DNA of 64,000 nucleotides from Brevundimonas aurantiaca. GTDB lineage: Bacteria; Pseudomonadota; Alphaproteobacteria; Caulobacterales; Caulobacteraceae. Numbering within the stretch: position 1 is the first letter of the stretch; each line of letters starts with the position of its first letter. A program made the position numbers and the translations under genes. This document shows positions 21,155 through 29,678 of the stretch, one piece after another. The notes under the pieces are model-generated. The model made no database searches. It was not told the DNA's origin and was given only the letters and a program-made list of their open reading frames with translations. Where the stretch lies: the NCBI RefSeq assembly GCF_014199955.1, contig NZ_JACHOQ010000003.1, forward strand, positions 1-64,000, written 5' to 3'.

Positions 21155-21952
21155 ATGGTTCAACTCTCCCTCCCCCGCGGCTCCAAGCCCACGAAGGGCA
21201 AGGTCCACAAGGCCCCGGCCGGCGCCAAGAACGTCAAGACCTACAAGGTCTACCGCTACGACCCCGAGGTCGACGCCGACCCGCGCTGGGACGTCTATGA
21301 GGTCTCGTCCGACGATCACGGGCCGATGCTGCTGGACGCCCTGATCCACATCAAGAACACAATCGACCCGACCCTGTCGTTCCGGCGCTCGTGCCGCGAA
21401 GGCATCTGCGGCTCCTGCTCGATGAACATCGACGGGCGCAACGCCCTGGCCTGCACCAAGGGCTGGGACGAGTGCGCCTCGCACAACATCACCATCTCCC
21501 CCCTGCCGCACCAGCCGGTGGTCAAGGATCTGGTGACGGACCTGAGCCTGTTCTACGCCCAGTACGACTCCATCCAGCCCTATCTCCAGTCGGACGAGCC
21601 CGACCCGGAGAAGGAACGGCTCCAGACCCCGGCCGAGCGCGAGAAGCTGGACGGCCTGTACGAGTGCATCCTGTGCGCCTGCTGCTCCACCTCCTGCCCC
21701 AGCTACTGGTGGAACCAGGAGGAATATCTGGGCCCGGCGGCCCTGCTGCAATCCTATCGCTGGATCGCCGACAGCCGCGACGACGCCACCCAGAAACGTC
21801 TGGACGACCTGGAAGACCCGTTCAAACTGTACCGCTGCCACACCATCATGAACTGCGCCCAGGTCTGCCCCAAGGGGCTGAACCCGGCCAAGGCCATCGC
21901 CGAAACCAAGAAGCTGATGGTCGCCCCCGGCCGCAAGAAACAGGCGGCCTGA
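21155..21952 (+). CDS. sdhB: Succinate dehydrogenase iron-sulfur subunit
   Basis: Carries electrons from SdhA to the quinone site. The 265-residue protein has three cluster motifs: [12 protein letters not shown]...C for 2Fe-2[17 protein letters not shown] for 4Fe-4S, and [15 protein letters not shown] for 3Fe-4S. The N-terminus is longer and more basic than in E. coli, as usual in alphaproteobacteria. It is the last clear sdh gene of the operon. Confidence 0.97.
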   Translation: MVQLSLPRGSKPTKGKVHKAPAGAKNVKTYKVYRYDPEVDADPRWDVYEVSSDDHGPMLLDALIHIKNTIDPTLSFRRSCREGICGSCSMNIDGRNALACTKGWDECASHNITISPLPHQPVVKDLVTDLSLFYAQYDSIQPYLQSDEPDPEKERLQTPAEREKLDGLYECILCACCSTSCPSYWWNQEEYLGPAALLQSYRWIADSRDDATQKRLDDLEDPFKLYRCHTIMNCAQVCPKGLNPAKAIAETKKLMVAPGRKKQAA

Positions 21953-21986
21953 TCCAGACGGCTTGGCCGCCGACGCCGCCGCCTCC

Positions 21987-22337
21987 ATGACCGCCGGGAG
22001 CCTGCTGTTCGCCTATGGCACGCTGCAGGACCCGGCGGTCCAGACGGCCGTCTTCGGCCGCGACCTGGGGCCCGGCGCCCCGGACCGACTGAGCGGTTTC
22101 CGCCTGTCGCACATCCCCGTCGACGACCTCCAGGTCACGGCCGAGACCGGCCTGACCCATTATCCGATCCTGATCCCGACGCCGGACGCCGCCCCGCCCG
22201 TCCCCGGCCGCCTCTACCCCCTGACCCCCGCCGACCTGACCGCCGCCGACGCCTATGAGGGCGAGGCCTATCGCCGGGTGCGCGTGACGACGGAGGCGGG
22301 CGTGGGGGCGTGGGTGTATGTGGCGGCGGAGGGGTGA
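21987..22337 (+). CDS. Gamma-glutamylcyclotransferase (AIG2-like) family protein
   Basis: A 116-residue protein of the GGCT/AIG2 fold. It opens with LLFAYGTLQDP, the family's substrate-loop signature (YGSL/YGTL), and has the catalytic Glu region ADAYEGEAYRRVRV. Such proteins cleave gamma-glutamyl amines or act on related amides. The ATG at 21987 is preferred over a TTG eight codons upstream because the core begins directly after it. It is 34 bases behind sdhB, perhaps read through from the sdh operon. Confidence 0.85.
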   Translation: MTAGSLLFAYGTLQDPAVQTAVFGRDLGPGAPDRLSGFRLSHIPVDDLQVTAETGLTHYPILIPTPDAAPPVPGRLYPLTPADLTAADAYEGEAYRRVRVTTEAGVGAWVYVAAEG

Positions 22338-22649
22338 GGGGCGGATCGGTGTTTGCTCAACACTAAGTCGGCGTAGCGAGTTCGCTGCACCTGACCGATC
22401 TCCCGCTGACCTCAGAAAGTCCTCTTGGAGAGGCCGGTGGCCCGCCACAGGAGTCGATCACGGAGCGCGTCGTACTTGCCATTGGCCCGTAAGACGCGAC
22501 CTGCGGTTGGTGATCAAGAACGCGATCCCCTTGAAGCGTTGCACTGGACAGGCCATTTCAAGGTAACCGGGTTTTTCCGGTCACCTCAACAGGTCAGGAA
22601 GCGGCCGTCCCTGGGACGACGCGATGACGCGCTCACCCCGGTCCGCTGA
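22338..22649. other. Non-coding 312-base leader before the AAA ATPase module
   Basis: No credible reading frame on either strand and no tRNA-like T-arm. Near the right side, about 22562-22585, GGTAACCGG-TTTTT-CCGGTCACC forms a nine-pair hairpin with one mismatch. The left end (TCGGTGTTTGCTCAAC) resembles the tail of repeat copy 2 before alaS (TCGGGGTGTGCTCAAC). It may be a boundary of an acquired segment or a structured leader. Confidence 0.5.
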
Positions 22650-23873
22650 ATGGTTTTTGAGTACCCTGAAGTTCTTGATGGCGACCTGATGAAGGTTGTC
22701 CGCGTCGATGATGATGGAAGCGTCTTCGTTCGCTATCAGGATGATAGCTGCGCGACGGTCACCGGCTTGACCACGTTGCCGAAGCGGGGAGACATTCTTC
22801 TTATGGGCAACGGCTTTTGGCGGGTCGCCCCGCCCGAGGCGTGGAAGGAGAACAGCGAGGTCGGGATCGTCCGCCGCGTACTCGATGACGGTGGCCTAGT
22901 CGTGGAGACCGCCGGTTTCCTCAGGACGGTCAGAGCCACCGAGGGAATAAACTGCATCAAGGGCCACGCCATTGAGTTCAACACCGTGGAGGGCGTCCTC
23001 CGCATCCTATCAGAAACCCCGATCACCAGGCTGCGCGAAGAGCTTGAGGCCATAGACGAGCCGACGCCCGCGAAGGTTGTGCCTCGCGCCGGTACACCCA
23101 AACTGGGGTTTGCCGATTTTGGGGGCTTTGGGGATGTGGTCGCCGAGGCCCGCGAATTGGTCGAGTCGCAGTTTCGCTATCGCAAATACGCTGACCAAAT
23201 CGGTGTCCGGCCGCTCCGGGGCGTGCTGTTCACCGGTCCGTCCGGGGTCGGAAAAACGCATCTAGCCCGCATCATTGCCCGGGAGACCGACGCTGAGTTT
23301 CACCTAGTCGATGGCCCGTCCCTGGTAAGCAAATGGGTTGGTTCGTCCGAACGGGCGCTGAGGGAAGTCTTTGCCCGAGCGGAGGCGGCGGCGTCCGGAA
23401 GGGCCATCATCTTCTTCGACGAGATCGATAGCATCGCCGAACGGCGCACCGACCACTCCAGCGAGACCTCAAGCCGCATGGTCGGCCAGCTTCTCACTCT
23501 AATGGACGGCTTCCGGCGGGACTCGGCCGTGATCGTGCTCGCAGCGACGAACCGGCCGGAGGCCTTGGATCCCGCCATCTTACGAGCCGGGCGATTCGAC
23601 CGTCACGTGGCGTTTCGGGTGCCAACGGAATATGACCGTCGTGAGATACTGAAGGTGGGGGCCCGTCCCCTGCAGACCGATACAGACCTTCCGTTCGAGG
23701 ATATCGCCGCCCTCACCGTCGGCTGGTCTGCGGCCGACCTCGGCCTGATCTGGACCGAGGCGGGCATGGTGGCCGCGAGAGACGAACGAAGCCGGATCTC
23801 CGCAGAAGATATGGTGGTGGGATACGAACGCGCCGCCCGAAGGGTCGTGATCGCCGTGCCGGAGACTGTCTGA
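22650..23873 (+). CDS. Proteasome-type OB/AAA ATPase (Cdc48/PAN/Mpa-like, single AAA domain)
   Basis: A 407-residue AAA ATPase. Residues about 66-120 (VGIVRRVLDD...GFLRTV...GHAIEF) match the OB domain of proteasomal ATPases (PAN, Mpa/ARC). The AAA domain has Walker A GPSGVGKTH (196-204), an aromatic pore loop KWVG (228-231), Walker B IIFFDEID (253-260) and arginine fingers in LRAGRFDR (312-318). It lacks the long N-terminal coiled coil and the C-terminal HbYX motif (it ends PETV), so docking on a 20S proteasome is not expected; this window has no 20S or Pup genes. Its stop overlaps the next gene as TGATG. It probably unfolds or remodels a protein partner, perhaps the product of the next gene. 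Codon use is less GC-rich than its neighbours. Confidence 0.88.
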   Translation: MVFEYPEVLDGDLMKVVRVDDDGSVFVRYQDDSCATVTGLTTLPKRGDILLMGNGFWRVAPPEAWKENSEVGIVRRVLDDGGLVVETAGFLRTVRATEGINCIKGHAIEFNTVEGVLRILSETPITRLREELEAIDEPTPAKVVPRAGTPKLGFADFGGFGDVVAEARELVESQFRYRKYADQIGVRPLRGVLFTGPSGVGKTHLARIIARETDAEFHLVDGPSLVSKWVGSSERALREVFARAEAAASGRAIIFFDEIDSIAERRTDHSSETSSRMVGQLLTLMDGFRRDSAVIVLAATNRPEALDPAILRAGRFDRHVAFRVPTEYDRREILKVGARPLQTDTDLPFEDIAALTVGWSAADLGLIWTEAGMVAARDERSRISAEDMVVGYERAARRVVIAVPETV

Positions 23874-25249
23874 TGATCCCGTTCATCGCCTGGCCGAAAC
23901 TCCGGCGACCCCGCGAAACCGATCTCGCCGCGACTGAGCGCGAGCGCCCGCCGCTCCGCGAGTTCGTCTATCTCGACGAGGGCAGCCTACGCAGTCTGCT
24001 TTCATCCCAGACCGGCGAGATCAAGGAGACGGTGTCCGAGCAGACCCAGGCCGCGCTTCTGGACGAATTCCAGATGAAGGCCGGCGGCGAACTTCCCCTG
24101 ACGGTTAAGGCGGAAGCGGCCTACAGGCTGCAGGCCACCAACAGCAGCTCGCTCCAGACCTCGCGCAAGGCGACCGTTCAGTCGTGGTTTCGGGAGCTCC
24201 ACGACCGGAGCGAGCTACGCCTGATCAGCGCTCTCCAAAGCGTTGAGCCGGTCGCGCGCCTCGAAGACTTCGTCGGGCTGGGGGAGCCTTCCATCGCGGT
24301 CGTCTCGGGGCAGCTCGAGCGCGGCGTTTTAGCCGAGTTCCGCGTGCGTCTCGCGGCCCATCCCGCCTTCCACCTGACAACCATGATGACCGAGTTCACC
24401 GGGATGGCCGAGGACTACGGCGGGTTCGTGCCCGATGCCTCCGTGATGTCCTTCCGGGAAATCCAGCCGATGGTGAAGGTGCTGCAGAGAATGATGGCAG
24501 GGCTGATCCCGATCACGGCCGAGGCCATCGATCATGTGGTCGTCGATATCGACGGGACCGATTACGTTGTTCACCGCAACGCGATCGCGGGTCTCGGGGT
24601 GGAGACCCGCCCTTTGGTGATCGCCGGCGTGACGGAACTGCAGGCCTACTGGAAAGACATCCGTCACCTCCTGTTCTCCAGCGCGGAGTTCACCCTCCTT
24701 TGCCGAGTCTCGCGCTCGGGCCTCCAAACCGACTGGACGCCGGTCAAGCTGGTGGACCTGTTCGACAAAGTGGCACCTGACTTCGCGCGTCAGATGAGCG
24801 TCGCTTGGACGATCCCGTTTGGGACTGGCAGCAAGGTTGAAGCTGTGCCCGTAGAAACGTCGCCCAAGGCCTCGCCCCTTGAGAGTGCCCTGTTCCACTA
24901 TGCGACCGCGCTGCTCGAGCGTCGAAAGTCGGGCCGATCTGCAGATGAGCTGAACAAGATCGCACTGCAAGTATCCGTCGAAATATCGAGGCTCGCCACG
25001 CGCACCGGGTCCGTCTCCGATCAGAAGAGCGCCTTCGCAGCAATTCGCAACGTTTTGGTGGATATCGCTGGCGTCCGGGTCACGGGGCAACAAGACCTCA
25101 AACTCCGAGACGCGGCGCGCACAGCGGCCGGCCTCACCCTGTTTCCATCCCTTGAAACGTCCAGCGCGCAGGCTACTCCGAGCGCCCTTCCCACTCTGGA
25201 GGAAACCCGCGCCTATCTCGATGTCGAAGTCGTCGCCATTTACTGGTGA
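23873..25249 (+). CDS. DUF6414-like protein, partner of the AAA ATPase
   Basis: A 458-residue protein with no enzyme motif that I recognise. The N-terminus has LREFVYLDEGSLRSLLSSQTGEI, resembling the start of DUF6414 proteins (FVYLD...LxSLLSQ). The central part (about 190-270) contains VVVDIDGTDYVVH and an ILGVETRPLVIAG-type beta segment; no transmembrane helix is obvious. It starts inside the stop of the AAA gene (TGATG), so the two are translationally coupled and likely act together. Whether it is a substrate, adaptor or effector of the ATPase cannot be read from sequence. DUF6414 membership is moderately likely. Confidence 0.65.
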   Translation: MIPFIAWPKLRRPRETDLAATERERPPLREFVYLDEGSLRSLLSSQTGEIKETVSEQTQAALLDEFQMKAGGELPLTVKAEAAYRLQATNSSSLQTSRKATVQSWFRELHDRSELRLISALQSVEPVARLEDFVGLGEPSIAVVSGQLERGVLAEFRVRLAAHPAFHLTTMMTEFTGMAEDYGGFVPDASVMSFREIQPMVKVLQRMMAGLIPITAEAIDHVVVDIDGTDYVVHRNAIAGLGVETRPLVIAGVTELQAYWKDIRHLLFSSAEFTLLCRVSRSGLQTDWTPVKLVDLFDKVAPDFARQMSVAWTIPFGTGSKVEAVPVETSPKASPLESALFHYATALLERRKSGRSADELNKIALQVSVEISRLATRTGSVSDQKSAFAAIRNVLVDIAGVRVTGQQDLKLRDAARTAAGLTLFPSLETSSAQATPSALPTLEETRAYLDVEVVAIYW

Positions 25250-25307
25250 GCTCGGGTACCCGATCCGGGCTCAGACCACGCGGAAAATGCGTAGAGGATT
25301 GCGACGA

Positions 25308-25526
25308 TCAAGCGGTTCGGTCCTGGCGGTCCTGACACAGATCGTCCAGATCGAGGTCTAGCGAAACTCGACCTTTCAGGGCCAACAGGCGACGGCTCCA
25401 GTCCGACTGGGGCAGGATTTCATGCGCCGCAAGATGATCCTCCATCAAACCCCGTCCGGTCGTGTCCGGGGGCGCCGCCGAAGGGCGCGTGGGTGGGGCG
25501 GCGGTGATCTTGCGCCTATCGGTCAT
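25308..25526 (-). CDS. Small protein, unknown
   Basis: A 72-residue minus-strand frame: a Thr/Pro/Arg-rich N-terminus, then a helical stretch LPQSDWSRRLLALKGRVSLD and an acidic DLDLDDLCQDR tail. Codon use is typical of the host, unlike the AAA/DUF6414 genes to its left, so it may be the first native gene right of the acquired segment. It is divergent from the ferredoxin gene. No ribosome site is strong, and no family is recognised. Confidence 0.5.
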   Translation of the reverse strand: MTDRRKITAAPPTRPSAAPPDTTGRGLMEDHLAAHEILPQSDWSRRLLALKGRVSLDLDLDDLCQDRQDRTA

Positions 25527-25592
25527 AGCGGGAGGATGCCATGGAGCGTCTGCGCCGTCGATGAGCGCCCTTGCACCATCGCCCCGGCTTGA

Positions 25593-25925
<333 letters not shown>

Positions 25926-26024
25926 GAACCCGCCCCAAGACCCCGTACTGAGGTCAGGCCGCCCGGCGCCTTTGTCGTCGGCGCGCGTTGCAGGACGGCA
26001 GTGTTTCCAAGGCCGAGTTTCCCC

Positions 26025-26372
26025 ATGCGTCTGTTCGGATCCAAGCCCGCCCTGCCCGCCGATCGACGCGGCGAGGCTCGTCGCACCGTCAATGCGCGCG
26101 GCGTGGTCAGCGCGGCGGGGCTGGAGACGGTCTGCGTCATCGTCGATCTGTCGGACACGGGAATGCGGCTAAGGCTGGACCGCAGCGCGGCCCTGCCGGC
26201 CCAGGTGGTGGTGATCGATGTGGCCGAGGGCCTGGCCTATGAGGCGACCCTGGTCTGGCAAAAGGGGCAGGAGGCGGGTCTGAAACAGACGGGCGCCAAA
26301 TCCCTGCGCGGCCTGGCGCCCGCCCGGCTGGCCGGGGCGCGCGACGCCTGGGTGAGGGCCGGGGGCCGCTAG
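26025..26372 (+). CDS. PilZ domain protein
   Basis: A 115-residue likely c-di-GMP receptor. DRRGEARRTVNARG contains the RxxxR motif (RRGEAR) and VDLSDTGMRL supplies the D/NxSxxG motif, the two c-di-GMP contact sites of PilZ. Nothing else is fused to it. Start at 26025 places the RRxxxR motif near residue 20, as is usual; a GTG eight codons upstream is the alternative. In this lineage c-di-GMP controls the swarmer-to-stalked transition, but the target of this protein is unknown. Confidence 0.87.
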   Translation: MRLFGSKPALPADRRGEARRTVNARGVVSAAGLETVCVIVDLSDTGMRLRLDRSAALPAQVVVIDVAEGLAYEATLVWQKGQEAGLKQTGAKSLRGLAPARLAGARDAWVRAGGR

Positions 26373-26374
26373 GC

Positions 26375-27235
26375 CTACATCCCCGCCGGCATGGCCCCGG
26401 CGTTGATGGCGATCCGGCCGATCAGCCCCTTGACGATCAGGTCCAGGGCCGAGCCCTCGCGATAGTCGGCGGCGGCGACGAAATTGACCCGATCCTCCGA
26501 GATCAGGGAATAGACCTTCTTCTGGTCCTTCTCGTTCGAGCGCGGGTCATAGACGGCGATCGAAAAGCCGCCCTTGGTGTGCATCATCTTCATGGTCGGC
26601 ACGTCCGTGTCGCCGTCGCCGATGAAGATCATCCGGTCGAAGGGGACCGGCCGCTGGTCGTCGGGGATGAAGTGGTTGATCCGCTCGTGCTCCCAGTGGT
26701 TCTTCACCCCCTTGTTGATGCGGAACAGATACTGGGTCTTGGTGGTGTAGTTGACGCCGACCGCCGGCCAGGCCGCCTCGCCCTTTTCGTCATAGACATA
26801 GTGGGAGGCGAAGACGTGGGTCAGGGCGGGCCGGATCGGCGTGCCGTCGATCATCTCCTCCAGCCCGGCCGAGACGATATAGTGTTCGATCTCCAGCCCG
26901 TATTTGGCCCCGAAGGCGTTCATCCGGTCGAACCAGCTGAGGTCCTTCAGACCTTCGAACAGGGCCACCGCCTCGCCGTGGCGACGCAGGGTCTCGCGCG
27001 TCACAGGGGCGCCGTTCTGGCGCGCATGGTGCAACATCAGCTGCATGTACATCAGTATGCCGTCGCCGTCGGCGTCCTTGGTCAGGGCCTCGGCCTCGCC
27101 CCAGAAGGCGCCGACGTCCATGCCCACCGAAGGGATGAAGCTGACCTCCTGCATGTTGCCGCGCGCCAGGGTGCCGTCGAAATCATAGATCAGGGCGGTC
27201 TTGAGCGGGGGCGCGGCAGAGGGGGCGTCGGCCAT
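26375..27235 (-). CDS. HAD-family phosphatase
   Basis: A 286-residue haloacid dehalogenase-like hydrolase. Motif I is DFDGTLARGN near residues 18-27 (Asp nucleophile and acid/base Asp), motif II is the Ser/Thr region around IVSAGLEEMI, and motif III/IV is GDGDTDVPTM near 200, which binds Mg. The SAG and GDGDTD motifs resemble phosphoserine phosphatase-like HADs. The substrate is not apparent. It is convergent with the PilZ gene, with stop codons two bases apart. Confidence 0.85.
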   Translation of the reverse strand: MADAPSAAPPLKTALIYDFDGTLARGNMQEVSFIPSVGMDVGAFWGEAEALTKDADGDGILMYMQLMLHHARQNGAPVTRETLRRHGEAVALFEGLKDLSWFDRMNAFGAKYGLEIEHYIVSAGLEEMIDGTPIRPALTHVFASHYVYDEKGEAAWPAVGVNYTTKTQYLFRINKGVKNHWEHERINHFIPDDQRPVPFDRMIFIGDGDTDVPTMKMMHTKGGFSIAVYDPRSNEKDQKKVYSLISEDRVNFVAAADYREGSALDLIVKGLIGRIAINAGAMPAGM

Positions 27236-27277
27236 GGGCGAGGTCCGGAAGAGCGGCAGGGAACCCCGCCCTCTATA

Positions 27278-27805
27278 TCAGCCGGCCTCCTGCGTCGATC
27301 TCCGCCTCTGGCCGAAGGTCGGGGCCGCCGCCTTCTGCTCGGCCCAATAGTCGGCCCCGGTGGTCGGTTTGAACATGGTGCGGGGCGTCCCGTCCTTGGC
27401 CACCACAGCGAAGGTGTTGGTCGAGGCCTGATAGATCAGGGTGTCGCCGTTCGGCCGTTTCACCGTCTCGGCGTCGCCGGGCGGCCGGGTGGTGAAGGCG
27501 GTCACCTTGTCCAGATAGGCTTCGGCCGAGGCCGCGCCGAAATCGGCGCCGTTGCGCGCATAGAGGCGGGCGATCTTGGCGTCCACCGTTTCCCGCCGGC
27601 TGGCGGTCAAAACCGGCTTGGCCGTTTCCGCCGCAGTCGCCTCGACCGGCGCGGAGGACGGGTCGCCGGCCCCGACGGGCGCCGACGCCGTCCGATCGCG
27701 CGTCTGCACCGCCGAACTGTTGTCGCAAGCCGCCAGACCCATGAGGCCGCACAGCATCAAGCCAAACGAGACCGGAACGGCCCCTCTTATCCTCAGCGCG
27801 ATCAT
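27278..27805 (-). CDS. Putative lipoprotein, unknown
   Basis: A 175-residue protein with an N-terminal leader and lipobox LMGLAACDN, preceded by an excellent GGAGGGGAAG ribosome site right before the ATG at 27805. The start is therefore secure, although the reading frame stays open far upstream. After a Ser/Thr/Ala linker, the globular part includes ARLYARNGADFGAASAEAYLDKV and TLIYQASTNTFAVV. The latter pattern, a short strand followed by FAVVAKDG, recalls small secreted domain-of-unknown-function proteins. It is divergent from coaBC. Confidence 0.78.
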   Translation of the reverse strand: MIALRIRGAVPVSFGLMLCGLMGLAACDNSSAVQTRDRTASAPVGAGDPSSAPVEATAAETAKPVLTASRRETVDAKIARLYARNGADFGAASAEAYLDKVTAFTTRPPGDAETVKRPNGDTLIYQASTNTFAVVAKDGTPRTMFKPTTGADYWAEQKAAAPTFGQRRRSTQEAG

Positions 27806-27913
27806 CTTCCCCTCCGACACTCGCTTAAGGCGACGTAAGCACAACTCTATTGTTCGCGCAATGTTCTTTTTGATCGTCTCGACGCCGTCGCCTGAGACCG
27901 CTAGAGCGGGGCC

Positions 27914-29137
27914 ATGGACATGCGCGCGCTTACCGACCGAAAGGTGCTGTTGATCGTCGGCGGCGGCATAGCGGCCTATAAGGCGCTGGAGCTGGTGCGT
28001 CTGATCGCCAAGGGGGGCGGCGAAACCCGGGTGATCCTGACCGAAGCGGGGGCCGAGTTCGTCACACCCCTGTCCCTGGCGGCGCTCAGCGGCCATCCGG
28101 TGCGGTCCGGCCTGTTCCACCCGGACGACGAGACCAGCATGGGCCATATCGAGCTGTCGCGCTGGGCCGATCTGGTGGTCGTGGCGCCGGCGACGGCCGG
28201 GCTGATCGCCAAGGCGGCCAATGGGATCGCCGACGACCTGGCCTCCACCACATTGATCGCCACGGACAAGCGGGTGCTGCTGGCGCCGGCCATGAATGTG
28301 CGGATGTGGGACCACCCGGCGGTCCAGGCCAATATGGAGCGGCTGAAATCCTTCCCCGGCTTCCACGGCGCGGCCGTGGTCGGACCGGATGAGGGCGAGA
28401 TGGCGTGCGGCGAGTACGGACCCGGCCGAATGGCTGAGCCGGCGGCCATACTGGAGGCGATCCAGGGCCTGCTGGGCGGCCCCCGGTCACTGGCGGGCCG
28501 GAAGGCAGTGGTCACGGCCGGCCCCACCTTCGAACCGATCGACCCCGTGCGCGGCCTGACCAATCGCTCCAGCGGCAAACAGGGCTACGCCGTCGCCGCC
28601 GCCCTGGCCCAGCGGGGGGCGGAGGTGACGCTGGTGTCCGGCCCCACCGCCCTGTCCGCTCCGCCCGGCGTCACTCGGATGGAGGTGGAAAGCGCCCTGG
28701 AGATGAAGGCGGCGACGCAAGCCGCCCTGCCGGCCGACATCGCCGTCCTGTCCGCCGCCGTGGCCGACTGGCGTGTGGACACCGTCGCCGGGGGCAAGAT
28801 CAAGAAGGGGCCGGGCGGGCCGCCGACGCTGGCCCTGATCGAGAACCCGGACATTCTGGCCGGGGTCGCCGCGCCGGGACCGAACCGGCCCGCCCTGGTC
28901 ATCGGCTTCGCCGCCGAGACCACCGATCTCGAGGCCAACGCCCGCGCCAAATTGTCGAGGAAGGGCTGCGACTGGATCGTCGGCAACGACGTCTCGGACG
29001 AGGTGTTCGGATCCGACGGCAACGCCGTTCTGCTGGTCACCGCCCAGGGCGCCGAGGTCTGGCCCCGCCAATCCAAGACCGCCGTCGCCCAGGCCCTAGC
29101 CGACCGTATCGCCGACCATTTCAAGAGCGCCCAATGA
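27914..29137 (+). CDS. coaBC: Bifunctional phosphopantothenoylcysteine decarboxylase/phosphopantothenate--cysteine ligase
   Basis: Two steps of coenzyme A synthesis. The N-terminal flavin-dependent CoaC half has [14 protein letters not shown], the catalytic His in [10 protein letters not shown] and the PAMNVRMW motif; the C-terminal CoaB half has [25 protein letters not shown] for CTP binding and the KIKKGPGG lysine motif. Length of 407 residues is typical. It overlaps dut by four bases (ATGA), the common coaBC-dut arrangement. Confidence 0.97.
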   Translation: MDMRALTDRKVLLIVGGGIAAYKALELVRLIAKGGGETRVILTEAGAEFVTPLSLAALSGHPVRSGLFHPDDETSMGHIELSRWADLVVVAPATAGLIAKAANGIADDLASTTLIATDKRVLLAPAMNVRMWDHPAVQANMERLKSFPGFHGAAVVGPDEGEMACGEYGPGRMAEPAAILEAIQGLLGGPRSLAGRKAVVTAGPTFEPIDPVRGLTNRSSGKQGYAVAAALAQRGAEVTLVSGPTALSAPPGVTRMEVESALEMKAATQAALPADIAVLSAAVADWRVDTVAGGKIKKGPGGPPTLALIENPDILAGVAAPGPNRPALVIGFAAETTDLEANARAKLSRKGCDWIVGNDVSDEVFGSDGNAVLLVTAQGAEVWPRQSKTAVAQALADRIADHFKSAQ

Positions 29138-29592
29138 CCGAAGCCGTCTCCGTTCAGATCCTGCGCCTGCCCCACGCCGAGGGCCTGCCCCTGCCCGCCT
29201 ATGAGACGGCCGGGTCGGCGGGCATGGACCTGCGCGCCGCCGTGCCCGAGGACCAGCCCCTGACCCTGGCGCCGGGCCGGCGCGCCCTGGTGCCAACGGG
29301 GCTGAAGATCGCCCTGCCTTTGGGCTATGAGGCCCAGGTCCGCGCCCGCTCGGGCCTGGCCCTGAAGCACGGGATCATCTGCCCCAATGCGCCGGGCACG
29401 ATCGACAGCGACTATCGCGGCGAGTGCGGCGTCATCCTGGCCAATATCGGCGATGAAGACTTCGTCATTCGCCGGGGCGAACGCATCGCCCAGCTGGTGA
29501 TCGCCAAACACGAACGGGCGGACTGGATCGAAGTCGAGACCCTGGACGACACCGCGCGGGGCGCGGGGGGGTTCGGTTCGACGGGGCGGTAG
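29134..29592 (+). CDS. dut: Deoxyuridine 5'-triphosphate nucleotidohydrolase
   Basis: Hydrolyses dUTP to dUMP, keeping uracil out of DNA and feeding dTMP synthesis. The five dUTPase motifs are visible: [38 protein letters not shown] and the C-terminal [11 protein letters not shown]-loop-like arm. The 152-residue length fits the trimeric family. It overlaps coaBC (ATGA), so it is co-translated. Confidence 0.97.
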   Translation: MTEAVSVQILRLPHAEGLPLPAYETAGSAGMDLRAAVPEDQPLTLAPGRRALVPTGLKIALPLGYEAQVRARSGLALKHGIICPNAPGTIDSDYRGECGVILANIGDEDFVIRRGERIAQLVIAKHERADWIEVETLDDTARGAGGFGSTGR

Positions 29593-29678
29593 GGCTCACC
29601 TGAAGGCGGGACCACGGCCTCAGGCCGGCCTTGTCGGAGACGGCGCCGCCCCGGCGCGCTGATCCGATTGCGCGCCGC

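Noticed and set aside
19295..21988. 897-codon antisense frame over sdhA and sdhB
   Set aside because: Complete overlap with sdhA/sdhB, low-complexity composition and no ribosome site; a high-GC shadow.
22338..22649. tRNA or tmRNA gene in the long gap
   Set aside because: No T-arm GTTCRA, no CCA-ready acceptor stem and no tmRNA core sequence.
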